Shown here: one piece after another, positions 1 through 5,695 of the stretch
Numbering within the stretch: position 1 is the first letter of the stretch
How the letters are laid out: each line of letters opens with the position of its first letter
Virus record (IMG/VR): IMGVR_UViG_3300037264_000699
Location: 1-27,558 of that record
DNA: 27,558 bases
Strand: one strand, 5' to 3'
Origin: a virus
Notes under the pieces: model-generated
Seen by the model: the letters and a program-made list of their open reading frames with translations, nothing else
Told to the model about the DNA's origin: nothing
The model's database searches: none
Made by a program: the position numbers and the translations under genes

Positions 1-1
1 T

Positions 2-328
2 ATGGAGGAGTGGAGGAACAGGCTGGGCGGACGGTGCATCCGTTGTGGGGCTACAGATGATCTGAACTTCCACCACAGGGACCCATCAGAGAAGTCCTTT
101 ACCATCAGCCGACTGTGGTCGATGCGGGATGAGATCATCGAGACAGAGTTGGCCAAGTGTGATCTATTGTGCAGGGAGTGTCATAAGAAGCACCACGAAT
201 CCAAGGCAACGCATGGCGAGGTGCGGCGTTATTGGAGGGGGTGCCGGTGTGGCCCCTGCAAGGAAGCGGCTAGGTCGTACAACCGGAACTTGAAGCGCCG
301 CGCCGCCCCCTCCGCCCCCACCACCTAG
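2..328 (+). CDS. Small HNH/zinc-finger nuclease-like protein, possibly 5'-truncated
   Basis: The 108-residue product has CIRC near its start, then a His-His pair (LNFHHRDP), then LLCRECHKKHH. This spacing is that of small HNH endonucleases, in which paired CxxC knuckles bind structural zinc and the central His lies in the beta-beta-alpha metal finger. A second Cys cluster, GCRCGPC, follows near the C-terminus with an Ala/Tyr/Arg-rich helix; this tail recurs in small actinophage HNH proteins. The likely role is DNA nicking or cleavage, either as a free-standing homing-type enzyme or in packaging. The ATG lies one base from the window edge, so the true start may be further upstream. The family call is fairly safe, but activity is not shown because the first His of the triad is hard to place. 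Confidence 0.65.
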   Translation: MEEWRNRLGGRCIRCGATDDLNFHHRDPSEKSFTISRLWSMRDEIIETELAKCDLLCRECHKKHHESKATHGEVRRYWRGCRCGPCKEAARSYNRNLKRRAAPSAPTT

Positions 329-334
329 TAGGCC

Positions 335-354
335 CTTCGGATCATCTTCCGAAG
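335..354 (+). terminator. Short hairpin after the first gene
   Basis: CTTCGGA (335-341) pairs perfectly with TCCGAAG (348-354) around a 6-nt loop, just downstream of the first stop codon. No U-tract follows. An alternative larger pairing of GCCCTT (332-337) with AAGGGC (365-370) could enclose it. It may end the upstream transcript before the Y-RNA promoter, but 7 bp without a U-run is weak evidence. Confidence 0.35.
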
Positions 355-370
355 AATCCCCAGAAAGGGC

Positions 371-399
371 TTGAACCTGTCAGGGGTGTTTGCTAGAGT
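371..399 (+). promoter_or_regulatory. Sigma70-like promoter for the Y-RNA array and Ro60 gene
   Basis: TTGAAC (371-376) and TAGAGT (394-399) are separated by exactly 17 nt, the standard spacing for a housekeeping actinobacterial promoter. Transcription would begin near 406, about 50 nt before the first Y-RNA stem. No better promoter is visible between here and the Ro60 start, so one transcript could carry all four RNA modules and the mRNA. The assignment rests on sequence match only. Confidence 0.5.
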
Positions 400-456
400 G
401 TGCTCATGTTCGCAAGGCCCCACCGGGCGGAGCGAGCCACAACTGAATAGAACGCT

Positions 457-597
457 GAGGCAGCGTTGCGTAGGAATGGGTTACTTCTCCTTTCACGAGA
501 GAGTTCCGGGTTCGAGTCCCGGCGGTGACCGCAAGGCCACTGTGGTGTAACGGCAACACGCTTACAGACACCTGATCCGACTTGATCTCGCTGCCTC
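457..597 (+). ncRNA. Y-RNA-like module A with tRNA-like insert
   Basis: A perfect 9-bp terminal stem joins GAGGCAGCG (457-465) to CGCTGCCTC (589-597). Inside it lie the 5' box shared by the four modules (466-487, containing GGGTTACTTC) and the 3' box (568-590, containing ACACCTG and GACTTGAT). Bacterial Y RNAs bind the Ro60 ring through such a conserved lower stem and carry a variable effector module above it. Here the 80-nt insert (488-567) has T-arm-like and D-arm-like hairpins. The position immediately upstream of a Ro60 gene makes a YrlA-type Y RNA the best reading. It is not a normal tRNA, since there is no anticodon arm or linear acceptor stem in tRNA order. Confidence 0.8.
506..559 (+). 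other. Circularly permuted tRNA-like effector module of Y RNA A
   Basis: Elements appear in the order T-arm, acceptor, D-arm. The T-arm is CCGGG/CCCGG around TTCGAGT (506-522), a full 5-bp stem with a 7-nt T-loop. Then CGGTGAC (523-529) pairs 6 of 7 with GCCACTG (536-542) around a 6-nt loop, matching a closed acceptor stem. After a 2-nt linker (543-544, the place of bases 8-9) comes the D-arm GTGT/ACAC (545-559), whose loop contains GG. Such tRNA mimicry with a closed acceptor end is known for bacterial YrlA RNAs. The fold was derived by eye and not computed. Confidence 0.7.
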
Positions 598-604
598 AAC
601 CTCT

Positions 605-721
605 CATCGGTGACGATGCGAAGCGTTGGGATACTTCTTGAAAAGAACTCCGGTCACAAACCGGACTCGTGGGGTCAAACCCACTTACTCCTGATGCGAC
701 TTGAACACGTCACCTCCGATG
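605..721 (+). ncRNA. Y-RNA-like module B with two-hairpin insert
   Basis: GTGACG (610-615) pairs with CGTCAC (708-713), and CATCG (605-609) with CGATG (717-721), leaving a 3-nt bulge. The shared 5' box is at 616-637 and the 3' box at 687-709, containing GACTTGAACACG. Relative to module A, paired bases inside the boxes change together (GCGTT opposite GATGC), as expected of a conserved stem. The 49-nt insert holds two hairpins, TCCGGT/ACCGGA and GTGGG/CCCAC, but lacks a clear T-loop or D-loop. It begins 7 nt after module A. It may be a separate Y RNA or part of one processed precursor. Confidence 0.7.
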
Positions 722-722
722 T

Positions 723-788
723 GGGGCGATGCGAAGGCATGGGTTACTTCGGATAAAAGACACCTGGGCCAACACTGAACACGCTCCC
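723..788 (+). ncRNA. Minimal Y-RNA-like module C
   Basis: GGG and GCG (723-728) pair with CGC (782-784) and CCC (786-788) across a bulged T. The 5' box (729-750) differs at only a few positions from those of the other modules, and the 3' box (760-783) contains ACACCTG and TGAACACG. Only 9 nt separate the boxes, so no effector domain is present. The inner pairing is weaker than in modules A, B and D. It could be a Ro60-binding stem without an effector, or a decayed copy. Confidence 0.55.
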
Positions 789-793
789 TCAAT

Positions 794-886
794 CTGGGGG
801 GTGGTGGCGTTGCGAAGTTGCGGGTTACTTCAACTCACATTTGGCAAACACCTGCGACGACTTTGATCTCGCCACCTCCTCACCAG
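794..886 (+). ncRNA. Minimal Y-RNA-like module D, adjacent to the Ro60 start
   Basis: GGTGGCG (803-809) pairs perfectly with CGCCACC (870-876), extended by CTGG (794-797) with CCAG (883-886). The 5' box is at 810-831 and the 3' box at 848-871; inner bases GTTGC and GCGAC also pair. The insert is only 16 nt. The module ends 8 nt before the Ro60 ribosome-binding site at 894-899, so Ro60 bound here could block or mark its own mRNA leader. An in-frame ATG at 818 falls inside this RNA and is unlikely to be used. Confidence 0.65.
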
Positions 887-907
887 ACCGACGAAAGGAA
901 AACCACC

Positions 908-2512
908 ATGGCAAAGTTCTCGAACACCAAGACCAAGACCCGTCGTCCTGTGGCGGCCACGCGCGTGACCAGCACCCCGGCCCTCACCCACGAGGGCGGC
1001 ACCGGCTATACCAAGGACGACAAGACCGCTCTGTTCACGCTGGCTGTGACCAACATGGTTGGCGAGCCGACTTTCTATGAGTCCGGCAAGGACCGTGATG
1101 ACCGCTTCCGCACCCTGATCACCAAGGTGACGGCTGAGGACCCGGCCTGGATCGCGGGCTTCATCGGATTCCTCCGCAACGAGGCCAACATGCGGTCGGC
1201 ATCGATCGTCGTCGCCGCTGAGGCGTCGCTCACCCTGCTCGGCCTTCGGGCCAAGGGTGTGGAGATCGACGGCAACATCCGCTCCATGATCGACTCCGCC
1301 TGCGTGCGTGCCGACGAGCCTGCCGAGATGCTCGGCTACTGGCTAGCCAACTATGGCCGCGCCATCCCCATGGGCGTCAAGCGTGGAGTCGGTGATGCGG
1401 CCAAGCGCCTCTACACCGAGCGCAACATCCTCAAGTACGACGGCGTGAGCCGTGGTCTGCGGATGGGTGACGTGCTCAACCTGACGCACCCGACCTCCAA
1501 GGTGGACAACCCCGCCTTCACCTACCTGCTCGATCGTCGCCACGGTCACCTCGACTCGATCCCCGAGTCACTGACCATGATCATGGCGGCCACCGATCTC
1601 GACACGACCCCCGAGGACCAGCGGCGCGCAGTCCTGCGTGAGCGCGGCCCCGAGGCTCTGGCCGAGGCGGGCTACACCTGGGAGCGGCTTTCGGGCTGGC
1701 TGCCGGGTGGCATGGACGCTGAGGCGTGGGAAGCCATCATCCCTTCGATGGGCTACATGGCTCTCCTGCGGAACCTCCGCAACTTCGAGCAGGCCAAGGT
1801 GAGCAAGGCCGTCCTCAAGGGCGTCGCCGATCGCCTGGCCGATCCCGATGAGGTGGCGCGCAGCCGTCAGTTCCCCTACCGCTTCTTCTCCGCGTGGAAG
1901 GCGTCGGGCAGCACCTTCTTCGGTGCTGCACTCGAAGCCGCCCTCGATGAGTCGGTGAAGAACATCCCCGAGTTCTCGGGCAAGACCCTGGTCGCCATCG
2001 ATACCAGCGGCTCCATGCAGTCGCCCGTATCGGGACGCAGCCAGGCCGAGTGCTACGAGGTGGGTGCGCTGTTCGGCTCTGCCGTGGCATCCCGCTCCGA
2101 CTGCGACGTGATCCTCTACGCGGATACGTGGGCACACTTCTCTACCGAGGTGTCCGTGCTCCGTTCCGTGGAGAAGGTCCGCAACCAGATCGGCAAGGTG
2201 GGCTATGGCACCAACACCTGGCCCTCCGTCGCTCAGGCATTCGCCAAGCGCGGCGGCTATGACCGCATCGTGGTCATGACCGACATGCAGGACCACCCCA
2301 ACGCGGTGGGCGGTGGCATCGGCTACTCCCGCCACAACTCGGGGATCGTTCTGCCTGACGTACCCATCTACGTCTGGGACCTTCGCGGGTACCAGACCAG
2401 CAACATCGACAACTCGCCCGGTCGCTACCTGTTCGCAGGGTTCTCCGACGCAGCCTTCAAGATGATCGCGCTCCTTGAGCGTGGTCGGGATGCAGGATGG
2501 CCCTGGGAATAG
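908..2512 (+). CDS. Ro60 / TROVE-vWA RNA-binding protein
   Basis: The 534-residue product matches Ro60 in length and architecture. An N-terminal alpha-helical TROVE domain (about residues 30-330, beginning near YTKDDKTALFTLAVTNMVGEP) forms the HEAT-repeat ring that binds Y RNAs and 3' ends of misfolded RNAs. A C-terminal von Willebrand A domain follows. Its metal site is intact: DTSGSM from residue 365, GTNTWPS for the Thr ligand, and TDMQD with Asp near 459. The start at 908 is chosen because AAAGGA lies 8 nt upstream and TROVE homology begins soon after; the earlier ATG at 818 lies in Y RNA module D. Bacterial Ro60 works with Y RNA in RNA decay, rRNA maturation and stress survival, often with PNPase. 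In a phage it may remodel host RNA; that part is inference. Confidence 0.93.
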   Translation: MAKFSNTKTKTRRPVAATRVTSTPALTHEGGTGYTKDDKTALFTLAVTNMVGEPTFYESGKDRDDRFRTLITKVTAEDPAWIAGFIGFLRNEANMRSASIVVAAEASLTLLGLRAKGVEIDGNIRSMIDSACVRADEPAEMLGYWLANYGRAIPMGVKRGVGDAAKRLYTERNILKYDGVSRGLRMGDVLNLTHPTSKVDNPAFTYLLDRRHGHLDSIPESLTMIMAATDLDTTPEDQRRAVLRERGPEALAEAGYTWERLSGWLPGGMDAEAWEAIIPSMGYMALLRNLRNFEQAKVSKAVLKGVADRLADPDEVARSRQFPYRFFSAWKASGSTFFGAALEAALDESVKNIPEFSGKTLVAIDTSGSMQSPVSGRSQAECYEVGALFGSAVASRSDCDVILYADTWAHFSTEVSVLRSVEKVRNQIGKVGYGTNTWPSVAQAFAKRGGYDRIVVMTDMQDHPNAVGGGIGYSRHNSGIVLPDVPIYVWDLRGYQTSNIDNSPGRYLFAGFSDAAFKMIALLERGRDAGWPWE

Positions 2513-2537
2513 TGAGAGGCCCCAACATGAAGTCCGC

Positions 2538-2571
2538 AGTGAAGCCCCTCCCCATCGGGAGGGGCTTCACT
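2538..2571 (+). terminator. Strong hairpin terminator after Ro60
   Basis: A perfect 15-bp inverted repeat, AGTGAAGCCCCTCCC (2538-2552) with its complement (2557-2571), surrounds a 4-nt loop 26 nt after the Ro60 stop. There is no U-tract, which is common for actinobacterial and actinophage hairpin terminators. It closes the Y-RNA/Ro60 unit and separates it from the XRE gene. Confidence 0.75.
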
Positions 2572-2588
2572 GCGTTATCGGAGACAAT

Positions 2589-2786
2589 ATGAATCTCGAC
2601 GGTCAGAAGATCAAGAGGCTCAGGGAGGATTTGGGAATGACTGCACGCGACCTCTGTCGGGCATCATCAGTCTCCCCACCCTTCCTCAGCCAGATCGAGA
2701 ATGGATCACGAAATTGCTCACCTCACGTCGCCAGCCGATTGGCTGCAGCCCTTGATGTGGCCATAGTTGATCTGAGGGACGAATGA
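2589..2786 (+). CDS. Small XRE-family helix-turn-helix regulator
   Basis: The 65-residue protein is a single Cro/C1-type HTH domain. It reads KIKRLREDLGMTARDLC, then SVSPPFLSQIENGSRN, the recognition helix and its Ser/Gln contacts, then helices ending AAALDVAIVDL. It should bind operator DNA, probably as a dimer, although no separate dimerisation or cleavage domain is present. The ATG at 2589 follows GGAGA (2580-2584) and is preferred over an upstream in-frame start that would run through the terminator hairpin. It overlaps the next gene by 4 nt (ATGA), so the two are translationally coupled. It may be a Cro-like or late-gene regulator. No operator was identified. Confidence 0.82.
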   Translation: MNLDGQKIKRLREDLGMTARDLCRASSVSPPFLSQIENGSRNCSPHVASRLAAALDVAIVDLRDE

Positions 2787-3223
2787 AGCGGCCCTGGAAA
2801 CTCACAATCGAAGTCGGGGGTGATAGCCCTAGGGGTATCGAATCCAATACCCCCTCCCCCTATGGGGTAGCGGTTGACACCACTGCAGCCTGGGCCATGC
2901 TGGTCGATGCTCGTCGCAAGATGCTCGACGCCATGGCCAAAGGGGATGACAACAAGGCGAACACGACCGTCTCTTGGATCGGTGGTGCCTTGGCAGCATG
3001 GGGGAAGATGACTGGTGAGGACCCTGCCAGCCTGTATGAACGGCTGGTCGAGGAGGTCCCTAACCCCAACGCGTCGCCCTATGGAGGCATGGAGTTCAAG
3101 AAGGTGGAGCGGACCCGGCCCGAGCCTCACCCTGGCGCCCAGCGAGTTCTTGACCTCTCAGAGTTGACCCCCGAGGAGCGCGACCAACTTGGTATCACGC
3201 TCCCCGCTGCGGATGATGTTTGA
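2783..3223 (+). CDS. Hypothetical protein, coupled to XRE gene
   Basis: I do not recognise the family of this 146-residue product. It starts at an ATG that overlaps the XRE stop (ATGA). The middle part (about 35-90) is predicted alpha-helical, with AAWAMLVDARRKMLDAMAKGDDNK and ASLYERLVEEV-like heptads. The N-terminus is Gly/Pro-rich, and the C-terminal 40 residues are charged, ending in a helix around LTPEERDQLGI. No Cys, signal peptide or membrane segment is evident. Placed between a regulator and the capsid gene it might be a small packaging or head-assembly protein, but nothing in the sequence proves this. Confidence 0.7.
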   Translation: MKRPWKLTIEVGGDSPRGIESNTPSPYGVAVDTTAAWAMLVDARRKMLDAMAKGDDNKANTTVSWIGGALAAWGKMTGEDPASLYERLVEEVPNPNASPYGGMEFKKVERTRPEPHPGAQRVLDLSELTPEERDQLGITLPAADDV

Positions 3224-3248
3224 TCCTTCTGGCGTCACACGGTAGGCT
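3220..3248 (+). promoter_or_regulatory. Promoter-like sequence before the 67-residue gene
   Basis: TTGATC (3220-3225) and TAGGCT (3243-3248) are 17 nt apart and sit 32 nt upstream of the ATG at 3280. The -35 element overlaps the stop of the preceding gene. This is the only late-region candidate with both a fair -35 and a -10. Confidence 0.4.
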
Positions 3249-3279
3249 ATTACCAACTTGGATTTACCAGGAGGTCATC

Positions 3280-3483
3280 ATGACCAAGGTGATTGCTGAG
3301 GCCATTGCTGTGGCCGACGAACTTGACCAGATTCGCTCCGTCTTTGGAGATGAGTGTGTTGGTTTCGTCAAGCGCGCTTTGATGGTGAATTGCGAGACGG
3401 ACGATTGGCGAGATGTGGTCGATGGAGCAATGTCCAATTGGACTAGGCACCACCCACAGACCTCCTTCGATTCGATCCTCTAA
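3280..3483 (+). CDS. Small hypothetical protein
   Basis: The product is 67 residues, acidic and mostly helical (MTKVIAEAIAVADELDQIRS, then VKRALMVNC), and I do not recognise it. The start at ATG 3280 is supported by a perfect AGGAGG (3269-3274) and a promoter-like sequence upstream; a longer in-frame reading from 3220 would cross both and is rejected. It stands alone between the XRE pair and the capsid gene, with 188 nt of non-coding sequence after it. Such small acidic proteins in phages are often host-takeover or regulatory factors, but no function can be assigned. Confidence 0.7.
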   Translation: MTKVIAEAIAVADELDQIRSVFGDECVGFVKRALMVNCETDDWRDVVDGAMSNWTRHHPQTSFDSIL

Positions 3484-3549
3484 CTGTCGCGGTTGTGCTA
3501 CTTCGCGATTTCTTCTAAGCCATCCACACACCGCCTTGCGTGCCCCGCT

Positions 3550-3555
3550 TATAGT
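3550..3555 (+). promoter_or_regulatory. Possible -10 element upstream of the capsid gene
   Basis: TATAGT in the 188-nt gap between 3483 and 3672 is a good -10 match, but no matching -35 lies 16-18 nt upstream. The rest of the gap has no ORF or strong hairpin that I can see. A leader of about 110 nt would result. Confidence 0.35.
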
Positions 3556-3671
3556 AGGAAACGCAGCAACCCCCATGGGTTGGTGGGCCGCAACCTAGTT
3601 GGCGGCAAGGGAAGTCGGCGTAGCCGGTCTTTCGAGCCAGAAGAATCCGACACAACCCGGAGGCAACCCAA

Positions 3672-5585
3672 GTGGAGCCGATTCAGATTCCTGAGGACCT
3701 TGCTGGTCTTTCGGAAACGGAACTGACTGAACTTGGCCTTGAGATCAAGGAGCGCGTCGAGGGGCTGGCCGAAGATGCCCGCACTTCCGACGAGACGCTC
3801 GCTCAGGTCGAGGGACTCATTTCCGACTTCGATCGCATCAACGACGAACTCAACACCCGAGAGGAAGCAGCCGCAACCCGGTCTGCACGCCTCGACGCCG
3901 CACTCGAACGCTTTGGTCCCGCCGATGATGGCGAGACGGAGGATGTCGAGGAAGTTGTCGCCGAAGATGCCGAGGCTGACTCGGCAGACGAGGTGACCGA
4001 CGAGGCTGCTGACGAAGGGGCCGACGACGAGACTGAGGTCGAAGTCGCCGCCGCCGCCGATGACGCTGCCGAGTTCACCACCGAGACGGAGGCCCCTGAG
4101 GTCGCCGTCGCCGAGTTCACCGCCGAGGAGGCTCCCGTTGAGGAAGCCACCGAGGAGTTCACCATCGAGGTAGAGGCCGAGGAAGCCCCTGCCGCCGAGT
4201 TCACCAGCCAGGACACGCAGTCCGACAGCACCCAGGAGGTCACCGAAGTGGCTGATTCCAATGACCGTCGTCCCACGGTCGCTCGCCTTCGTGACCGCCG
4301 CCCCGAGGCTGTCGCCCCCCGCTCTCGTCCGAGCGGTGGAGCGATCCTTGCGGCTCGCGGTATCGGTGGCAACGTGACTGAGGGTCAGACCATCGACATC
4401 TCGGCGTTGGCCAAGGCCATCACCGACAAGCGCATCGCGATGGGCAACTCGCCTTCCGGTACCTTCGACAAGATCACGGTTGCCTCGGCCACCGTGGACT
4501 TCGGTGAGGACATGGTTGGCGGCGGCGCCCAAGAGAACTTCGCCACGCTGCGTCGTCTCGGCGCCGACGATGCCCGCTATCGCTCTGAGGTGACGACAGT
4601 CGTCGCTTCGGGTGGTGTGTGTGCCCCGTTGGAGCCGAATTACGACTTCTTCCGGCTGGCCGACGCGATGAACCCCGTCGAGGGCTGCCTGCCCACCGCA
4701 GGCGCACCCCGCGGCGGTATCCGGTTCATCTCGCCGCCCGACTGGCGGGATGCGTGCCCCGGCGTCCGTGTGACGACCGAGGCTGAGGACGCTGCTGGCT
4801 ACGTCAGCCAGGGCGGCCCCACCCCCGACAAGCCCTGCGTGGCTGTCGAGTGTCCCCCCATCGAGGAGTGCCGTGTCGATGCGGTGTCGCAGTGCGTCAC
4901 CTTCGGCAACCTGAACTACCGGGTGTTCCCCGAGCAGGTTGAGGCATTCCTGGCAGACCTCGCCGTCTGCTTCGCCGAGACGAAGGAAATCTTCTACCTC
5001 GACGCCATCGATGCCGGTTCGACTCCGGTGACCTACACGGCGCCTTATGGTGCGTCCCGCGGTTTGGCTTACAGCCTCTCCGTGACGGCCGCCAACTACC
5101 GCCGTCGGCACCACATGTCGCCGAACGCCACCTTGCAGGTGCTCCTCCCCTCGTGGGCCATGGAGTTCCTCAAGATCGACATGCTCAACGATCACTCGTT
5201 GGGCCTGGCGAACTGGTGCCTCAGCGACGCCGATGTGGCTTGCTGGTTCGCCCAGAACAACCTGGATGTGTGCTTCTACTACGACTCGGCAACGGGCGCG
5301 GGACAGGCATTCAACAACACCCAGGCTGCTGGCGTCATCAACGAGTGGCCGGACACCGTTGTGGCCTACCTGTTCGCCCCTGGCACCTTCGTCCGTCTGG
5401 ACGCTGGCACCTTGGACGTGGGCCTCATTCGGGACTCCGCCCTCAACGGCACCAACGACCTCCAACTGTTCTCAGAGCAGTGGGTTCAGGTCTGCAAGGT
5501 CGGCATCGAGTCGCTTCGTCTCGAACTGACCTTGTGCCCGAACGGTACGGCTCCTGAGCCGGTTGCTCCGTTCGACTGCGACTGA
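3672..5585 (+). CDS. Major capsid protein candidate (HK97-fold) with acidic N-terminal extension
   Basis: The 637-residue product has three parts. Residues 1-80 are a helical, coiled-coil-like segment (LTELGLEIKERVEGLAED onward) typical of the scaffolding delta domain of HK97-type capsids. Residues about 85-205 are extremely Glu/Asp/Ala-rich with several EFT repeats. From about 215 a basic patch (RPTVARLRDRRP) leads into the folded part, with VEAFLADLAVCFAETKEIFY and LEVLLPSWAME-like capsid features and a late DLQLFSEQWVQVCKVG segment as in actinophage hexamer capsid proteins. The GTG start has GGAGG 8 nt upstream. No protease gene is visible nearby, so whether the delta and acidic parts are removed is unknown. 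Several Cys residues in the fold are unusual. The capsid call is by pattern and position, not by search. Confidence 0.75.
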   Translation: MEPIQIPEDLAGLSETELTELGLEIKERVEGLAEDARTSDETLAQVEGLISDFDRINDELNTREEAAATRSARLDAALERFGPADDGETEDVEEVVAEDAEADSADEVTDEAADEGADDETEVEVAAAADDAAEFTTETEAPEVAVAEFTAEEAPVEEATEEFTIEVEAEEAPAAEFTSQDTQSDSTQEVTEVADSNDRRPTVARLRDRRPEAVAPRSRPSGGAILAARGIGGNVTEGQTIDISALAKAITDKRIAMGNSPSGTFDKITVASATVDFGEDMVGGGAQENFATLRRLGADDARYRSEVTTVVASGGVCAPLEPNYDFFRLADAMNPVEGCLPTAGAPRGGIRFISPPDWRDACPGVRVTTEAEDAAGYVSQGGPTPDKPCVAVECPPIEECRVDAVSQCVTFGNLNYRVFPEQVEAFLADLAVCFAETKEIFYLDAIDAGSTPVTYTAPYGASRGLAYSLSVTAANYRRRHHMSPNATLQVLLPSWAMEFLKIDMLNDHSLGLANWCLSDADVACWFAQNNLDVCFYYDSATGAGQAFNNTQAAGVINEWPDTVVAYLFAPGTFVRLDAGTLDVGLIRDSALNGTNDLQLFSEQWVQVCKVGIESLRLELTLCPNGTAPEPVAPFDCD

Positions 5586-5612
5586 ACGTCGGACACACCG
5601 CTGATCGGCTAG

Positions 5613-5618
5613 TACGAT
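5613..5618 (+). promoter_or_regulatory. Possible -10 element before the second capsid gene
   Basis: TACGAT, a one-base variant of the TACAAT motif seen before other genes, lies 83 nt before the ATG at 5696. A transcript starting here would begin almost directly with the hairpin at 5629-5658. There is no clear -35. Confidence 0.3.
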
Positions 5619-5628
5619 CATGAAGCAG

Positions 5629-5658
5629 AGGGCCGGGTGGCTACGGCCGCCCGGCCCT
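5629..5658 (+). terminator. GC-rich hairpin between the two capsid genes
   Basis: A 13-bp stem with one G-U pair, AGGGCCGGGTGGC (5629-5641) with GCCGCCCGGCCCT (5646-5658), has a TACG tetraloop. It sits 44 nt after the major capsid stop. It can act as a partial terminator that lowers expression of the next gene relative to the major capsid protein, or as a 5' stabilising hairpin if 5613 is a promoter. Confidence 0.65.
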
Positions 5659-5695
5659 GTGTGTATAAAGACTCAAGGAGTGAGGGGATAACCGA

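Larger units (their letters stand above)
466..871 (+). repeat. Four-copy Y-stem box array
   Basis: A 22-nt 5' box occurs at 466-487, 616-637, 729-750 and 810-831. All four copies keep TGCG at the start, three keep CGAAG, and all end GGGTTACTTC or GGGATACTTC. Each is followed by a 23-24-nt 3' box at 568-590, 687-709, 760-783 and 848-871, containing CCTG and a CTTGA-like core. The distance between the boxes varies (80, 49, 9 and 16 nt). The boxes form the two sides of each Y-like stem and indicate duplication followed by divergence of the inserts. Confidence 0.8.

Noticed and set aside
500-560. Ordinary tRNA gene
   Set aside because: T-arm and D-arm are present, but in reversed order, with a closed acceptor stem and no anticodon arm between them; the enclosing Y-like stem explains them better.
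393-599. A 68-residue - strand frame over the first Y RNA
   Set aside because: It is antisense to a structured RNA, has no ribosome-binding site and no recognisable domain.
466-871. CRISPR-like array of 22-nt repeats
   Set aside because: Intervals are uneven (128, 91 and 59 nt between 5' boxes), the repeats come with matching 3' boxes, and each set folds into a stem; no cas genes are nearby.
818-907. Upstream ATG extension of the Ro60 frame
   Set aside because: It lies within Y RNA module D and lacks a ribosome-binding site, while ATG 908 has AAAGGA and gives normal Ro60 length.
1568-2335. A 255-residue - strand frame opposite Ro60
   Set aside because: The + strand carries an intact TROVE-vWA protein with all metal-site motifs; the antisense frame is His/Gly/Val-rich low-complexity typical of shadows.
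2475-2588. Longer N-terminus for the XRE protein
   Set aside because: It would overlap the end of Ro60 and translate through a perfect 15-bp terminator hairpin.
3549-5465. A 638-residue open frame on the - strand opposite the capsid gene
   Set aside because: It mirrors codon bias of the + strand gene, lacks a ribosome-binding site and a recognisable domain, and runs against every other gene.
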